DNA of 64,000 nucleotides from JAEUMY01 sp033764435 (GTDB lineage: Bacteria; Pseudomonadota; Gammaproteobacteria; Burkholderiales; Usitatibacteraceae). The notes beneath the pieces were generated by a model. That model was given only the letters and a program-made list of their open reading frames with translations, had not been told where the DNA came from and searched no databases. The stretch spans positions 1-64,000 of the forward strand of contig JANRIX010000002.1 in the NCBI GenBank assembly GCA_033764435.1, written 5' to 3'. A program made the position numbers and the translations under genes. Numbering within the stretch: the stretch's first letter is position 1; each line of letters begins with the position of its first letter. Positions 1 to 8,954 of the stretch are shown in pieces.

Positions 1-2793
1 CAGATGGAAGCCCGCACGCTGATGCTGGCCTCCAACAACGTGCTGTTCCCTGCCAACGGCGAACCCTCCATCGTGCCTTCGCAAGACGTGGTGCTGGGCC
101 TGTACTACACCACCCGTGAACGCATCAACGGCAAGGGTGAAGGCATGGTCTTTGGCGACGTGGGCGAAGTCCTGCGCGCCTTGGAAGCCGGTGTGGTGGA
201 GCTGACCGCCAAGATCGCGGTTCGCCTGACCGAATACAGCAAAAACAAGGAAACCGGCGAATTCGTGCCCGAAACCAAGGTGGTCGACACCACCGTGGGC
301 CGTGCCTTGCTGAGCGAAATCCTGCCCAAGGGCCTGCCCTTCAGCAACCTGAACAAGGCGTTGAAGAAGAAAGAAATTTCTCGCCTCATCAACACCTCGT
401 TCCGCAAGTGTGGCCTGAAGGAAACCGTGGTGTTTGCCGACAAGCTGCTGCAAAACGGTTTCAAGCTGGCCACGCGTGCCGGTATCTCCATCTGCGTGGA
501 CGACATGTTGGTGCCTCATGAGAAGCACGGCATCATCGAACGCGCCGAGAAGGAAGTGAAAGAAATCGCCCAGCAGTACGCTTCGGGTCTGGTCACTTCC
601 GGCGAGCGCTACAACAAGGTGGTGGACATCTGGGGCAAGGCCGGTGACGAAGTTTCCAAGGTCATGATGGCCCAGTTGGCCAAGCAAAAGACCATTGACC
701 GCCACGGCAATGAGGTGGATCAGGAGTCGTTCAACTCCATCTACATGATGGCCGACTCCGGTGCCCGGGGTTCTGCCGCGCAGATCCGCCAGCTGGCAGG
801 TATGCGGGGCCTGATGGCCAAGCCTGACGGCTCCATCATTGAGACACCCATCACGGCCAACTTCCGTGAAGGCCTGAACGTGTTGCAGTACTTCATCTCC
901 ACACACGGTGCACGTAAAGGCTTGGCCGACACCGCGTTGAAGACCGCCAACTCCGGTTACCTCACCCGCCGTCTGGTGGATGTGACGCAAGACTTGGTGG
1001 TCAACGAAGACGACTGCGGCACCAGCAATGGCACGCTGATGCGCGCCATCGTGGAAGGCGGTGTAGTCATTGAATCGCTGCGCGACCGCATCTTGGGCCG
1101 CACCACCGCTGAAGAAGTGCTGCACCCCGAAACACGTGCCGTGTTGCTGACCGCCGGCAAGATGCTGGACGAAGACACCATCGAAGAACTCGAAGCCGCT
1201 GGTGTGGACGAGGTTAAGGTGCGCACGGCACTGACCTGCGAAACCCGTTTCGGCATCTGCGCCAAGTGCTATGGCCGCGACCTGGGCCGTGGCGGCCTGG
1301 TCAACCGTGGCGAGGCGGTCGGTGTCATCGCGGCGCAGTCCATCGGTGAACCCGGTACGCAGCTGACCATGCGCACGTTCCACATCGGTGGTGCGGCATC
1401 GCGTGCGGCCATCGCGTCCAGCGTGGAAGCCAAGTCCAGTGGTTCCATCGGCTTCAACGCCACCATGCGTTACGTGAGCAACAGCAAAGGCGAATTGGTG
1501 GTGATTGCCCGTTCCGGCGAAATCATCATCCAGGACGACCTGGGCCGCGAGCGTGAGCGCCACAAAGTGCCATACGGTGCCATCCTGACCATCAAGCCAG
1601 ACCAGGCCATCAAGGCCGGCACCATTCTGGCCAACTGGGACCCATTGACCCGACCCATCATCACCGAGTTCGCCGGTCAGGTGCGGTTCGAGAACGTGGA
1701 AGAGGGCCTCACCGTTGCCAAGCAGGTGGACGATGTGACCGGTCTGGCTACCCTGGTGGTGATCGACCCCAAGCGCCGTGGCGCTGCCAAGGTCATTCGC
1801 CCACAGGTCAAGCTGATCGATGCCCAGGGCAACGAAGTCAAAATCCCTGGCACCGACCATTCTGTGACCATCGGCTTCCAGGTCGGCGCGCTGTTGCAAG
1901 TGCGTGACGGCCAGGACGTGGGCCCTGGCGAAGTGCTGGCCCGTATCCCCATCGAAGGTCAGAAAACCCGAGACATCACCGGCGGTCTGCCCCGTGTGGC
2001 CGAGCTGTTCGAAGCCCGTTCGCCCAAAGACAAAGGCATGCTGGCCGAGATGACCGGTACCGTGTCCTTCGGCAAGGAAACCAAAGGCAAGGTTCGCCTG
2101 CAGATCACCGACCCCGAAGGCAAGGTGTGGGACGAGCTCATCCCCAAGGAAAAGAACATCCTGGTGCACGAAGGCCAGGTGGTCAACAAGGGCGAGAGCA
2201 TTGTGGACGGCCCAGCCGATCCACAAGACATCCTGCGCCTGTTGGGCATGGAAGAGCTGGCCCGCTACATCGTGGACGAAGTGCAGGACGTGTACCGCCT
2301 GCAGGGCGTGAAGATCAACGACAAGCACATTGAAGTGATCGTGCGCCAGATGCTGCGCCGCGTGGTGGTGGACAACCCAGGCGACTCCACCTACATCGGT
2401 GGCGAGCAGATCGAGCGCTCCGAGATCCTCAACACCAACGATGCGTTGCGCGCCGCAGGCAAGCTGCCAGCCGTGTACAGCAACGTGTTGCTGGGTATCA
2501 CCAAGGCATCGCTGTCCACCGATTCGTTCATCTCTGCCGCGTCCTTCCAGGAAACCACGCGCGTGTTGACCGAAGCGGCCATCATGGGCAAGCGCGACGA
2601 GCTGCGTGGCCTGAAGGAAAACGTGATCGTGGGCCGTCTGATTCCTGCCGGTACCGGCATGGCTTACCACGATGCCCGCAAGGTCAAGGAAAAGATGGAC
2701 GACGACGAGCGCCGTGCCATTGCAGAGGCCGATGCCCTGCAACTGGCCTCCGACCAAGCCGACCACACCAGCGAAAGCGCTGCGGCTGAATAA
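1..2793 (+). CDS. rpoC: RNA polymerase beta' subunit, C-terminal two thirds (5' truncated by window)
   Basis: The frame is open from base 1 and enters at the QMEARTLML stretch that follows the catalytic NADFDGD motif in RpoC, so the active-site aspartates lie outside the window. Visible are the bridge-helix/trigger-loop block (MADSGARGSAAQIRQLAG from about residue 248), the C-terminal zinc site (Cys about 338 and the CETRFGICAKC cluster about 411-421), and the long beta'-specific insertion region before the conserved C-terminal tail. The protein transcribes DNA as part of the core polymerase. Similarity looks closest to Comamonadaceae by eye; this is an impression, not an alignment. It ends with TAA and is followed by a strong terminator, so it is the last gene of its operon. 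Confidence 0.97.
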   Translation, partial: QMEARTLMLASNNVLFPANGEPSIVPSQDVVLGLYYTTRERINGKGEGMVFGDVGEVLRALEAGVVELTAKIAVRLTEYSKNKETGEFVPETKVVDTTVGRALLSEILPKGLPFSNLNKALKKKEISRLINTSFRKCGLKETVVFADKLLQNGFKLATRAGISICVDDMLVPHEKHGIIERAEKEVKEIAQQYASGLVTSGERYNKVVDIWGKAGDEVSKVMMAQLAKQKTIDRHGNEVDQESFNSIYMMADSGARGSAAQIRQLAGMRGLMAKPDGSIIETPITANFREGLNVLQYFISTHGARKGLADTALKTANSGYLTRRLVDVTQDLVVNEDDCGTSNGTLMRAIVEGGVVIESLRDRILGRTTAEEVLHPETRAVLLTAGKMLDEDTIEELEAAGVDEVKVRTALTCETRFGICAKCYGRDLGRGGLVNRGEAVGVIAAQSIGEPGTQLTMRTFHIGGAASRAAIASSVEAKSSGSIGFNATMRYVSNSKGELVVIARSGEIIIQDDLGRERERHKVPYGAILTIKPDQAIKAGTILANWDPLTRPIITEFAGQVRFENVEEGLTVAKQVDDVTGLATLVVIDPKRRGAAKVIRPQVKLIDAQGNEVKIPGTDHSVTIGFQVGALLQVRDGQDVGPGEVLARIPIEGQKTRDITGGLPRVAELFEARSPKDKGMLAEMTGTVSFGKETKGKVRLQITDPEGKVWDELIPKEKNILVHEGQVVNKGESIVDGPADPQDILRLLGMEELARYIVDEVQDVYRLQGVKINDKHIEVIVRQMLRRVVVDNPGDSTYIGGEQIERSEILNTNDALRAAGKLPAVYSNVLLGITKASLSTDSFISAASFQETTRVLTEAAIMGKRDELRGLKENVIVGRLIPAGTGMAYHDARKVKEKMDDDERRAIAEADALQLASDQADHTSESAAAE

Positions 2794-2861
2794 GCCACCG
2801 CGCTGGGTGAGGGGGATGACCTCTCCCTCACCAGCATGCGGCAACAACGGCAGTTGCCATC

Positions 2862-2904
2862 AAAAAAGCCCCGGCACTTGGGTTCCAAGCGCCGGGGCTT
2901 TTTT
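2862..2904 (+). terminator. Rho-independent terminator after rpoC
   Basis: A perfect 14-nt inverted repeat (AAAAAAGCCCCGGC at 2862-2875, GCCGGGGCTTTTTT at 2891-2904) gives a GC-rich stem flanked by A and T runs, 68 bp after the rpoC stop codon. Confidence 0.93.
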
Positions 2905-3262
2905 ACGTCCCCAAACCTTTGGGGGGCCTGAGCAGATCAGGTGCGGAAGCTGAACACTTCTGGACACCTGTTCTGGCGTTCATGGACAAGACGCTGATTC
3001 AAGGTGGTCACGCCAACTCAGTGTGGCCGGTTACGACCCTGAAGAGCAGTTCAGGGGCTCAGGTCCAACGTCGGTAGTGCAGCGCTTACAGCCATTCGCC
3101 TTGGCGTTGTCAAGCCGCGCGCTATGCTGGTTTTCTGCCATTGGCTATGGTGAGATTTCTTCGACACAGTGACTTCAATCGAATGTCCAGCAGATATACA
3201 GCGCTTGATCGGGTGTATTGGAAAATCCCATTCACAAGATCCCCGTAAGTTCCTAGGTTTGA
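2905..3262. other. Intergenic region without recognisable gene
   Basis: 358 bases between the rpoC terminator and the stop codon of the convergent L,D-transpeptidase gene. Only short open frames are present (for example 3169-3378, which runs into the neighbouring gene) and none has a convincing ribosome-binding site or recognisable product. No repeat or RNA gene was seen. Confidence 0.5.
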
Positions 3263-4660
3263 TTACCCGATATCACTTGTACCTTCGTAAACGATCTTCC
3301 AGGTGCCTACACGTTTCTGCCAATATTGGCGGACAGTGCGTCCGCCCCGCACCCCGGCAATCAACTCCCCAAACGTAGTCACCATGGTTTCCTCGGTGTC
3401 GGTCCAGCCAATCAGGGACAGGTCTTCCACCTCAACCCTGCGACCGTTGATGCGCGATATTTCCGGTGTTGCGGCAGCTATGAACGCGTTCAGGTCTTTG
3501 CCATCTGCGAAGAAGTCGTCGGCATAGAAGCGCGTCAACGAAGACGGTGTACCCGCTTGTTTCGTGTCTGCCCACTGGCGAAGCATTTGTACAAACTGCT
3601 GTTTTTGGGGGGCCGCCGCATGAGGTTGCGTCCACTGTAGTTTGGCGGCTATCACCACAGGAGTGGTCTGAATTTCAACCGAGCGAATGATGCGGTCCAG
3701 GTCTGGGTTTGACAGCGCTATGCATCCCTCGGTGGCCAGCGGCGCACGGGCAAATTGCGCTTTGGGCTTCCCGTGTAGCCAAATGCCACTGCCTGTTTTG
3801 CCCCGGCGCTGGTCCAGTTTGTTGGGGAAGTTGATGGGCAAGGCACCCGTGCCATAAAGGTCTTCCAGGATTTTGGGGTTCAGGTTGCTGGTGATGAAGT
3901 AAACACCCAGCGGGGTGCGCAAGTCGCCTTCCACGTTTTTGCCCACGCCTGCCTTGCCCACAGACACGTAATAGTCCGCCAGCAGGCGGGTGCCCGAGCT
4001 TGTGTTCTCAAACAGGTACAGGCGCGATTTGTCCGTGTCCACGGCAATTGCATGCTTGTTGCGCTTGGCCAGCCCAACAAACTGAACGGGCACGGCGTTG
4101 GTCGGTGGCCGTGATTGCAGTGCGTTGACCCGGCGTTGCGATTCGGCTCGCAGCGCTTGAAGATTGGCCATGCCTGCCTGCGCCACATCGGGTGGCGCAT
4201 CCCCCAACGTCTTCAATGGCCGGGTGCGGCCCATCATCAAATCGGCATACACCAGTTGGGCCAGTTGAAACTGCGGGTAGTCGGTCACCAGCTGCCTGGC
4301 TTGGACCAACGCCAATTTGGGGCTGGCATTGGCCATGAGCCTGTAGATTTCCATCAAACGGGCTTCCGCCAAACCGTCTTTGTCCATCACCGAAGGTGGT
4401 GCCATGGTGGGTTTTGGTGCGTGCGAAGGCTTGCTGCTTGACAACCGCCCAGCTTTGGCGTCAACCACAGACTTCGCATTTTTGGCCTTTTTGCCGAAAG
4501 TGTCCTTCTTGGGCTGTTTGGTGACAGAAACCAAGGGCTTATTGGGCTTTTGCTGGGTGGGGCGTGCGTCTGCCTGGGGCAGGCCCAACAACAACACGCA
4601 GACCATGCAAAGTTTCGCCAGCCCTCGGGCTGTGAAAGATTGAAATGCTGAGGTTTTCAA
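3263..4660 (-). CDS. L,D-transpeptidase (YkuD) with C-terminal NTF2-like domain
   Basis: 465 residues with an N-terminal signal sequence (about 1-32) and a linker rich in Lys and Pro. The YkuD catalytic domain (about 200-340) carries the signature His296 (IWLHGK) and Cys313 (TEGCIALSN). A C-terminal region of about 110 residues resembles the NTF2-like domain found in the Cds6 type of L,D-transpeptidases. Such enzymes form 3-3 peptidoglycan cross-links or act on peptidoglycan-linked substrates in the periplasm. The start codon overlaps the SCO stop by four bases (ATGA), so it is the last gene of a translationally coupled series. Its exact substrate cannot be read from the sequence. Confidence 0.85.
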   Translation of the reverse strand: MKTSAFQSFTARGLAKLCMVCVLLLGLPQADARPTQQKPNKPLVSVTKQPKKDTFGKKAKNAKSVVDAKAGRLSSSKPSHAPKPTMAPPSVMDKDGLAEARLMEIYRLMANASPKLALVQARQLVTDYPQFQLAQLVYADLMMGRTRPLKTLGDAPPDVAQAGMANLQALRAESQRRVNALQSRPPTNAVPVQFVGLAKRNKHAIAVDTDKSRLYLFENTSSGTRLLADYYVSVGKAGVGKNVEGDLRTPLGVYFITSNLNPKILEDLYGTGALPINFPNKLDQRRGKTGSGIWLHGKPKAQFARAPLATEGCIALSNPDLDRIIRSVEIQTTPVVIAAKLQWTQPHAAAPQKQQFVQMLRQWADTKQAGTPSSLTRFYADDFFADGKDLNAFIAAATPEISRINGRRVEVEDLSLIGWTDTEETMVTTFGELIAGVRGGRTVRQYWQKRVGTWKIVYEGTSDIG

Positions 4661-5313
4661 CTGCTTCGCTCACCCATCAGCGTTTTGATGTCGGCGGCAA
4701 TCACCGCAGGCGCAGTGCCATAGGTAGAAAACAACCGTGGTCTACCTTGGGTGTCGTAGATGTATTTACCCGCCGAATGGTCCATGGTGTAGGATGTGGG
4801 GGTAGGCCCAGGAACTTGTTTGAAAAAAATTTTGAAATCCTTAGCCACAGTCTGAAGCGCCTCGGGTTCCGGCCGCAGGGCCAGGAAGCTGGCGTCAAAG
4901 TTCTGCATGTAGTCCCGCAGCAGCTCTGTCGTGTCGCGTTCGGGGTCTACCGTTATGAACAGCACCTGCAACCGTTCACCGTCAGAACCCAGCAGGCGCT
5001 TGACCTCGGCCATGGTGGTCATGGAGGTTGGGCACACGTCGGGGCACTGTGTGAAGCCAAAAAACACGACCACGATCTTCCCTCTGAAATCTGCCAGCGT
5101 GCGGCTCTGGCCGTTGTGATCTGGCAGCCTGAAACTTTGCCCAAATTGAGCGCCAGTGATGTCGGTGCTTTTGAAACTGACAGCCTCGGGGCTGCAGCCA
5201 GTCAGCAGCCCAGCCAGGCTTGCGGTTGCCATGCCAAGCAAAATGATCCGGCGCATAGGCATTGCCTGGCAGTTGGCCGTTTGGCTGATGGACGTGCCGA
5301 GTGGGTTCCTCAT
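4657..5313 (-). CDS. SCO1/SenC-type copper chaperone lipoprotein
   Basis: 218 residues with a lipoprotein signal (lipobox LLTGC, Cys40) followed by a thioredoxin-like fold carrying the copper-binding CPDVC motif (Cys90, Cys94) and the distal His179 (MDHSAG) expected in SCO proteins. These usually deliver copper to the CuA site of cytochrome oxidase or act as periplasmic thiol-disulfide/copper proteins. The start at 5313 overlaps the preceding stop codon by four bases (ATGA). Starts at 5262 or 5256 would give a shorter, more typical signal peptide and are possible. No oxidase genes are nearby, so a role in metal or redox stress is an inference from context. Confidence 0.9.
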   Translation of the reverse strand: MRNPLGTSISQTANCQAMPMRRIILLGMATASLAGLLTGCSPEAVSFKSTDITGAQFGQSFRLPDHNGQSRTLADFRGKIVVVFFGFTQCPDVCPTSMTTMAEVKRLLGSDGERLQVLFITVDPERDTTELLRDYMQNFDASFLALRPEPEALQTVAKDFKIFFKQVPGPTPTSYTMDHSAGKYIYDTQGRPRLFSTYGTAPAVIAADIKTLMGERSS

Positions 5314-5972
5314 GGTTTTTTTGCCTTTGCCACTTCTTCCGCCACCAGGGCGGACAACTGTTCCAAGCCAAAACTGGGCAGGCCTCTACCGTTGACCAGG
5401 AACGTGGGTGTTTTAGTGACTTGCAAGGCTGTCAAATCCTCTATGTCTTGCTTGAGTGCAAGTTCCACAGCCGGATTGCCCATGTCTATTTTGGCTTTGG
5501 CCATATCAAGTCCACCTTGTTGTTCGGCTACTTTGAACGCCAGCTCAATGTTGGGTTTGCCGTGGTCAGCCCAGGCCGGTTGTGCTTCCAAAATGGCCTC
5601 CAGCACCCGAACATATTTGTCCTGGCGCTTGGCGGCTTCCAGCAACTTCACTACCTGGTCTGACCCTTGGTGAAACGGTGCATAGCGCAACACCAGACGC
5701 ACATCGTTGGGGTATTGCTTCATCAAATTTTTGACCATTGGGTAGAACGCACGGCAGGTTTCGCAGGCGGGGTCGAAAAACTCCACGATCGTGACCGGCG
5801 CGTTGGCGGGGCCAAAAATGGGGGAGTGAAACCGCACCAGGCGGTCCGCTTGTTGGGTCACTTTTTCCGCTTGGGTGTTTTGCACCCGGCGCTGGAAGGT
5901 GTTCATTCCCACCAGGAAGGCAATCACCACAATGCCCAGAAGCACGGCAACAGTGAGTTTTTTAGAGTTCAT
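5310..5972 (-). CDS. Membrane-anchored DsbA-family thiol-disulfide oxidoreductase
   Basis: 220 residues: one N-terminal membrane anchor (about 6-24), then a DsbA/DsbG-like thioredoxin domain with active-site motif CETC (Cys70, Cys73) in the context EFFDPACETCRAFYP and a cis-proline loop (KTPTFLVNG). The membrane anchor and C-x-x-C make it a likely periplasmic oxidase working with the DsbB homologue encoded immediately upstream. The start at 5972 was chosen over an upstream start because it overlaps the dsbB-like stop by four bases and begins just before the anchor. Confidence 0.9.
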   Translation of the reverse strand: MNSKKLTVAVLLGIVVIAFLVGMNTFQRRVQNTQAEKVTQQADRLVRFHSPIFGPANAPVTIVEFFDPACETCRAFYPMVKNLMKQYPNDVRLVLRYAPFHQGSDQVVKLLEAAKRQDKYVRVLEAILEAQPAWADHGKPNIELAFKVAEQQGGLDMAKAKIDMGNPAVELALKQDIEDLTALQVTKTPTFLVNGRGLPSFGLEQLSALVAEEVAKAKKP

Positions 5973-6385
5973 TTCGATGTTTTTCTCAGGTATGTGGCCA
6001 ACAAAACGGCCATGGTCAGGAATGCGGCCAAAGACAGCCAGGGAATAGGGATGCCGTTGAGGATTTCGAGCTTTTGATCGGTGCACGACACCCCCGCGCC
6101 GCAAGGTACCCAGGCCTTGGGCACAAGTCCGGCCACCAGCAACGTGTGATACGCGGCTATCAACAAGCCGGATAAAACCAGTGGTATTGCGTACACAGCC
6201 CCGCGACGGTCATCGCTGTAACAGGCCATGCCCAGTACGAACACCAATGGGAACATGGCGATGCGCTGGTACCAACACAGCGTGCACGGCACCATCAACA
6301 TGACCTCGCCGATGAACAACGCACCAAAGGTGGACACCAAAGCGATGGCCCAAGCACTGAGCAAATACGTCCAGCCGCGCTTCAT
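5969..6385 (-). CDS. DsbB/BdbC-like disulfide bond formation membrane protein
   Basis: 138 residues with four predicted membrane helices. The first periplasmic loop holds CTLC (Cys34, Cys37) followed by WYQR, and the second loop holds the pair Cys95/Cys101 (PCGAGVSC). This is the DsbB/BdbC arrangement used to reoxidise a DsbA partner and pass electrons to quinones. The gene overlaps both neighbours by four bases (lspA upstream, the DsbA-like gene downstream), which supports a dedicated DsbA-DsbB pair distinct from the housekeeping pair. Confidence 0.92.
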   Translation of the reverse strand: MKRGWTYLLSAWAIALVSTFGALFIGEVMLMVPCTLCWYQRIAMFPLVFVLGMACYSDDRRGAVYAIPLVLSGLLIAAYHTLLVAGLVPKAWVPCGAGVSCTDQKLEILNGIPIPWLSLAAFLTMAVLLATYLRKTSK

Positions 6386-6921
6386 TGGGGGGCTTTCGGT
6401 TCAGATGAGAGCGCGGGGGAATGCGCCCGAAGCGATACCAGCAACCAGGCCCCGGCAGCGGCAACCACAAACACATCGGCAAAATTAAAGGCAGGCCAGT
6501 GCAGGCCGCGCCAGTGGATGTCCAGAAAGTCCACCACAGCACCTGTTTGCGTACGGTCGATCAAATTGCCCAGGCCACCGCCAACCACCATGGCACCCAC
6601 CCAGCGGTCCAACGCTGCCGTGTGCTTCATGAGGCAAACCCATGACACCGCAATCACCACCAGAGAGCCCACGGCGATCAGAAAATAACGCTGCCATCCC
6701 CCAGCATCCGCTAACACGGAAAACGCTGCGCCTGTGTTCAGCAGGTGGACCAGGTTGAACCATGACGTGACATCAACCGAAGCCCCAAGCGGTATCAGTC
6801 CGGAAAAATAGGTTTTGCTGGCTTGGTCTATGGTCACCAAAAAACCCACAACGAACAGCCAGACGAGGCGGGGAAAACGCCGCCAACTGAAAAAACTCAT
6901 GAATAGCACCTCAAAACGCAA
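6382..6921 (-). CDS. lspA: Lipoprotein signal peptidase (signal peptidase II)
   Basis: 179 residues with four hydrophobic segments and the LspA signature: DQASK near the N-terminus (Asp32) and the catalytic aspartates Asp122 (GGGLGNLIDR) and Asp149 (FNFADV). It removes signal peptides from prolipoproteins. A start at 6900 (MSFFSWRR) is also possible. The gene is first in a run of five genes joined by 4-bp overlaps, one of which encodes a lipoprotein (SCO). Extra lspA copies next to metal transporters are known from metal-resistance islands, so this is probably an accessory rather than the housekeeping copy. Confidence 0.92.
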   Translation of the reverse strand: MRFEVLFMSFFSWRRFPRLVWLFVVGFLVTIDQASKTYFSGLIPLGASVDVTSWFNLVHLLNTGAAFSVLADAGGWQRYFLIAVGSLVVIAVSWVCLMKHTAALDRWVGAMVVGGGLGNLIDRTQTGAVVDFLDIHWRGLHWPAFNFADVFVVAAAGAWLLVSLRAHSPALSSEPKAPQ

Positions 6922-7066
6922 AGGAAAACGCTTGAAGCCACGCCAATGCGTGGCTCCTAGACATGTCCAGGGGATGGATTGAACGCCAAAGCCTCAACCA
7001 CCGCTGTTCGGGTGGTGGTGGGACTGTCGGATCAAGAATGAGGCGGTGTACCGCCGTCGCCCTGGG

Positions 7067-7423
7067 TCAGACCAGGGCGTGCCACTGAGGCTTTTCAGGT
7101 GGTGGGTTGGGCAGAGCAGCCCACGCGCAGAGGTGCGCAGTGTTCAGGCTGCGATCAAGGCTATCCACGGTCATTGAAAGGTCCGCAGGCATCACAGCGG
7201 AGCACCCAGCGTGACAGGTTCCACAGTCCGCGTCATCAGCCAGTACAGACTGGTGTGAATCCGATTTTGTGTCGCCCCTGGTGGCATCGACGCAGTGGTC
7301 GTGGTGGCTTTTCGCAGCTTGAACCGCCATGGGGTTGTGAGCGCGTGCGGATGCCATGTTCTCAGCCCAAGTGGCCTTGAATGGCATCAGCAAACACAGG
7401 ATCAACAACCAGAAATAACGCAT
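7067..7423 (-). CDS. CzcI-like secreted metal-response protein
   Basis: 118 residues with a cleavable signal peptide (about 1-20, ending ATWA). A His/Asp/Cys-containing segment includes DADCGTCHAGC, and a short proline-rich tail (PPEKPQW) follows. This layout resembles CzcI-type proteins that accompany cobalt-zinc-cadmium efflux systems; their exact function is poorly known. It lies 37 bp after the transglutaminase-like gene on the same strand, between a CDF transporter and lspA. The assignment rests on motif resemblance only. Confidence 0.6.
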   Translation of the reverse strand: MRYFWLLILCLLMPFKATWAENMASARAHNPMAVQAAKSHHDHCVDATRGDTKSDSHQSVLADDADCGTCHAGCSAVMPADLSMTVDSLDRSLNTAHLCAWAALPNPPPEKPQWHALV

Positions 7424-7460
7424 TACGATAGTTTAGTGGTAGAGCAGTTGCACAGCGCAA

Positions 7461-8192
7461 TCACTGCCCATCGCCCCGGATGGTAGACACGTTGCGGTTC
7501 ATGGCATGCCGCACCACGTTCTGGTAAATCCAACGCTTGGGACCTTTGAGGTTGGTGCCATGCGCTTCATAAAACGCGTCTGGCGTGTCAAAAATGCCAA
7601 AGTCGTGGTTAATGCCATCGCGTTGAATATACGTATCCGTGCCGCGCCAATCCACACCTGGGTTCTGCAGATCGGGCGTGGCTGCGCCGTATCCGCAAAA
7701 AGGGCCTTGGACCCCGGCAAAGCGTTTTTGCAGTGCAGACAGATAGGGCTTGTCCAGGATGAACCCTTCCAAGTTGATCCACCGGCCATCGAACCAAACC
7801 TCTACCCAACTGTGGATGATGTTGCGTGGTGCCAGCACATAGGCTAAGCCTGTGATGGCCCCCCGTTGCAGTGCTTTGTCGATGGTGAACCCGTGAAACC
7901 TGCAAGGCAGCCCTACGGCGCGCAACAATGCCATCAGCAAGGTACTTTTGGTGTTGCATTGCCCTATTCCATCGGCAAGCACTTGGGAGGCGGGCAAATC
8001 ATCAGAGACGTTGTACCCAAAAGCAATCTCGTCACGCACGAACCCGTAGACCGCACCGATACGTTCAAACAGTGGCAGGTTTTGCCAGGCTCGTTGTTGA
8101 ATCAATTGGGTCAAAACAGGGTGGCGAATATCAAGAATAGGGGTGGCTTGCGTCAGGTGTTGAAGCTCAAACAGGTCAATGTTGGTGGTCAT
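7461..8192 (-). CDS. Transglutaminase-like cysteine protein
   Basis: 243 residues. The transglutaminase-like core is visible as Cys79 in GQCNTKSTLL and His127 in HSWVEVWFDGRW, with an acidic residue shortly after (NLEGF). There is no signal peptide, so a cytoplasmic location is likely. Bacterial members may act as proteases, amidases or peptide-modifying enzymes; the substrate is unknown. The start overlaps the end of the upstream CDF gene by 17 bases, which places it in the metal-response operon. Confidence 0.8.
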   Translation of the reverse strand: MTTNIDLFELQHLTQATPILDIRHPVLTQLIQQRAWQNLPLFERIGAVYGFVRDEIAFGYNVSDDLPASQVLADGIGQCNTKSTLLMALLRAVGLPCRFHGFTIDKALQRGAITGLAYVLAPRNIIHSWVEVWFDGRWINLEGFILDKPYLSALQKRFAGVQGPFCGYGAATPDLQNPGVDWRGTDTYIQRDGINHDFGIFDTPDAFYEAHGTNLKGPKRWIYQNVVRHAMNRNVSTIRGDGQ

Positions 8193-8865
8193 GGTGATTC
8201 CCTTGTGATGGTTGCGTGGTGCAGCTGGTGGCCTCTACGCCGCCGACAGCATTCAGTTCCCGCCGCGCCTGCCGCATCACCTGCCAGCCACCGTGCAGGG
8301 CCAGTGCGGCCATCAGGCCCGCCACGCCCAAGTCGGGCCAGGCCGTGCCTGTGCCAAAAACGCCCAGGGCGGCGGCCATCACGGCCAGGTTGCTGATGGC
8401 GTCGTTGCGGGTGCACAGCCACACGCTGCGCATGTTGGCGTCGCCCTCGCGAAAGGCGTACAGCATCCACGCCACACTCAAATTGGCCACCAAGGCCAGC
8501 ACGGCCACAGCGCCCATGGTGGAGGCGTTGGGCACGTCTCCGTGCCACACGTTCCACAGCGCGCTGCCCAGTACAAACAGGCCAAAACCGATCATGCTGG
8601 CGGCCTTCAGCATCGCGGCGCGGGCACGCCAGGCCACGGCGGCGGCGAGCACCGCCAAAGACACGCCGTAGTTCAGCGCGTCGCCCGCAAAGTCCACCGC
8701 GTCGGCCAGCAGCGAGAGCGATCCGGCCTGAATGCCGCCGATGATTTCAATGGCAAACATGGCAGCGTTCACCACCAGCGCCACCCACAACACGCGGCGG
8801 TAGCGGGGCAGGTCGATCACGGTTTGGGGGGCGGGGGTGTCGTGTTCGCAGCAGTGGGCTGACAT
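8176..8865 (-). CDS. Cation diffusion facilitator-type transporter
   Basis: 229 residues with about six membrane helices. The paired acidic motif ADAVDFAGDAL in helix II and RNDAISN in helix V match the metal site of CDF transporters. Both ends carry possible metal ligands (N-terminal SAHCCEHD, C-terminal HHDHQH). The usual cytoplasmic C-terminal domain is absent, as in the short CDF-like transporters often found next to cadR/pbrR. It is divergent from the MerR-family regulator and preceded by a MerR-type promoter, so metal-inducible efflux of Cd, Zn or Pb is likely; the specific ion is not determined. Confidence 0.88.
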   Translation of the reverse strand: MSAHCCEHDTPAPQTVIDLPRYRRVLWVALVVNAAMFAIEIIGGIQAGSLSLLADAVDFAGDALNYGVSLAVLAAAVAWRARAAMLKAASMIGFGLFVLGSALWNVWHGDVPNASTMGAVAVLALVANLSVAWMLYAFREGDANMRSVWLCTRNDAISNLAVMAAALGVFGTGTAWPDLGVAGLMAALALHGGWQVMRQARRELNAVGGVEATSCTTQPSQGNHHDHQH

Positions 8866-8895
8866 GGGATCTCCTTTTGAGTTCAGAATGCTCGT

Positions 8896-8926
8896 ATTGA
8901 AAACCCTGGAGTCGCTCCAGAGTCAA
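8896..8926 (-). promoter_or_regulatory. MerR-type promoter and operator for the CDF operon
   Basis: Read on the minus strand there is a -35 TTGACT (8926-8921), a 19-bp spacer and a -10 TTCAAT (8901-8896). The spacer contains the dyad CTGGAG-TCG-CTCCAG (8906-8920). A long spacer holding a dyad is the hallmark of promoters untwisted by MerR-family activators, and the regulator gene starts 29 bp further on. Confidence 0.8.
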
Positions 8927-8954
8927 GTCCTGAATTCACGACCATAGGAAATAC

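Noticed and set aside
6937..6954. GCCACGC-CAAT-GCGTGGC hairpin upstream of lspA
   Set aside because: A perfect short stem, but without a T run or known family; not enough to call a terminator or riboswitch.
7424..7455. tRNA-like D-arm (TAGTTTAGTGGTAGAGCAG) upstream of the CzcI-like gene
   Set aside because: The sequence downstream does not form the anticodon, T arm or acceptor stem; only the D-arm resemblance exists.
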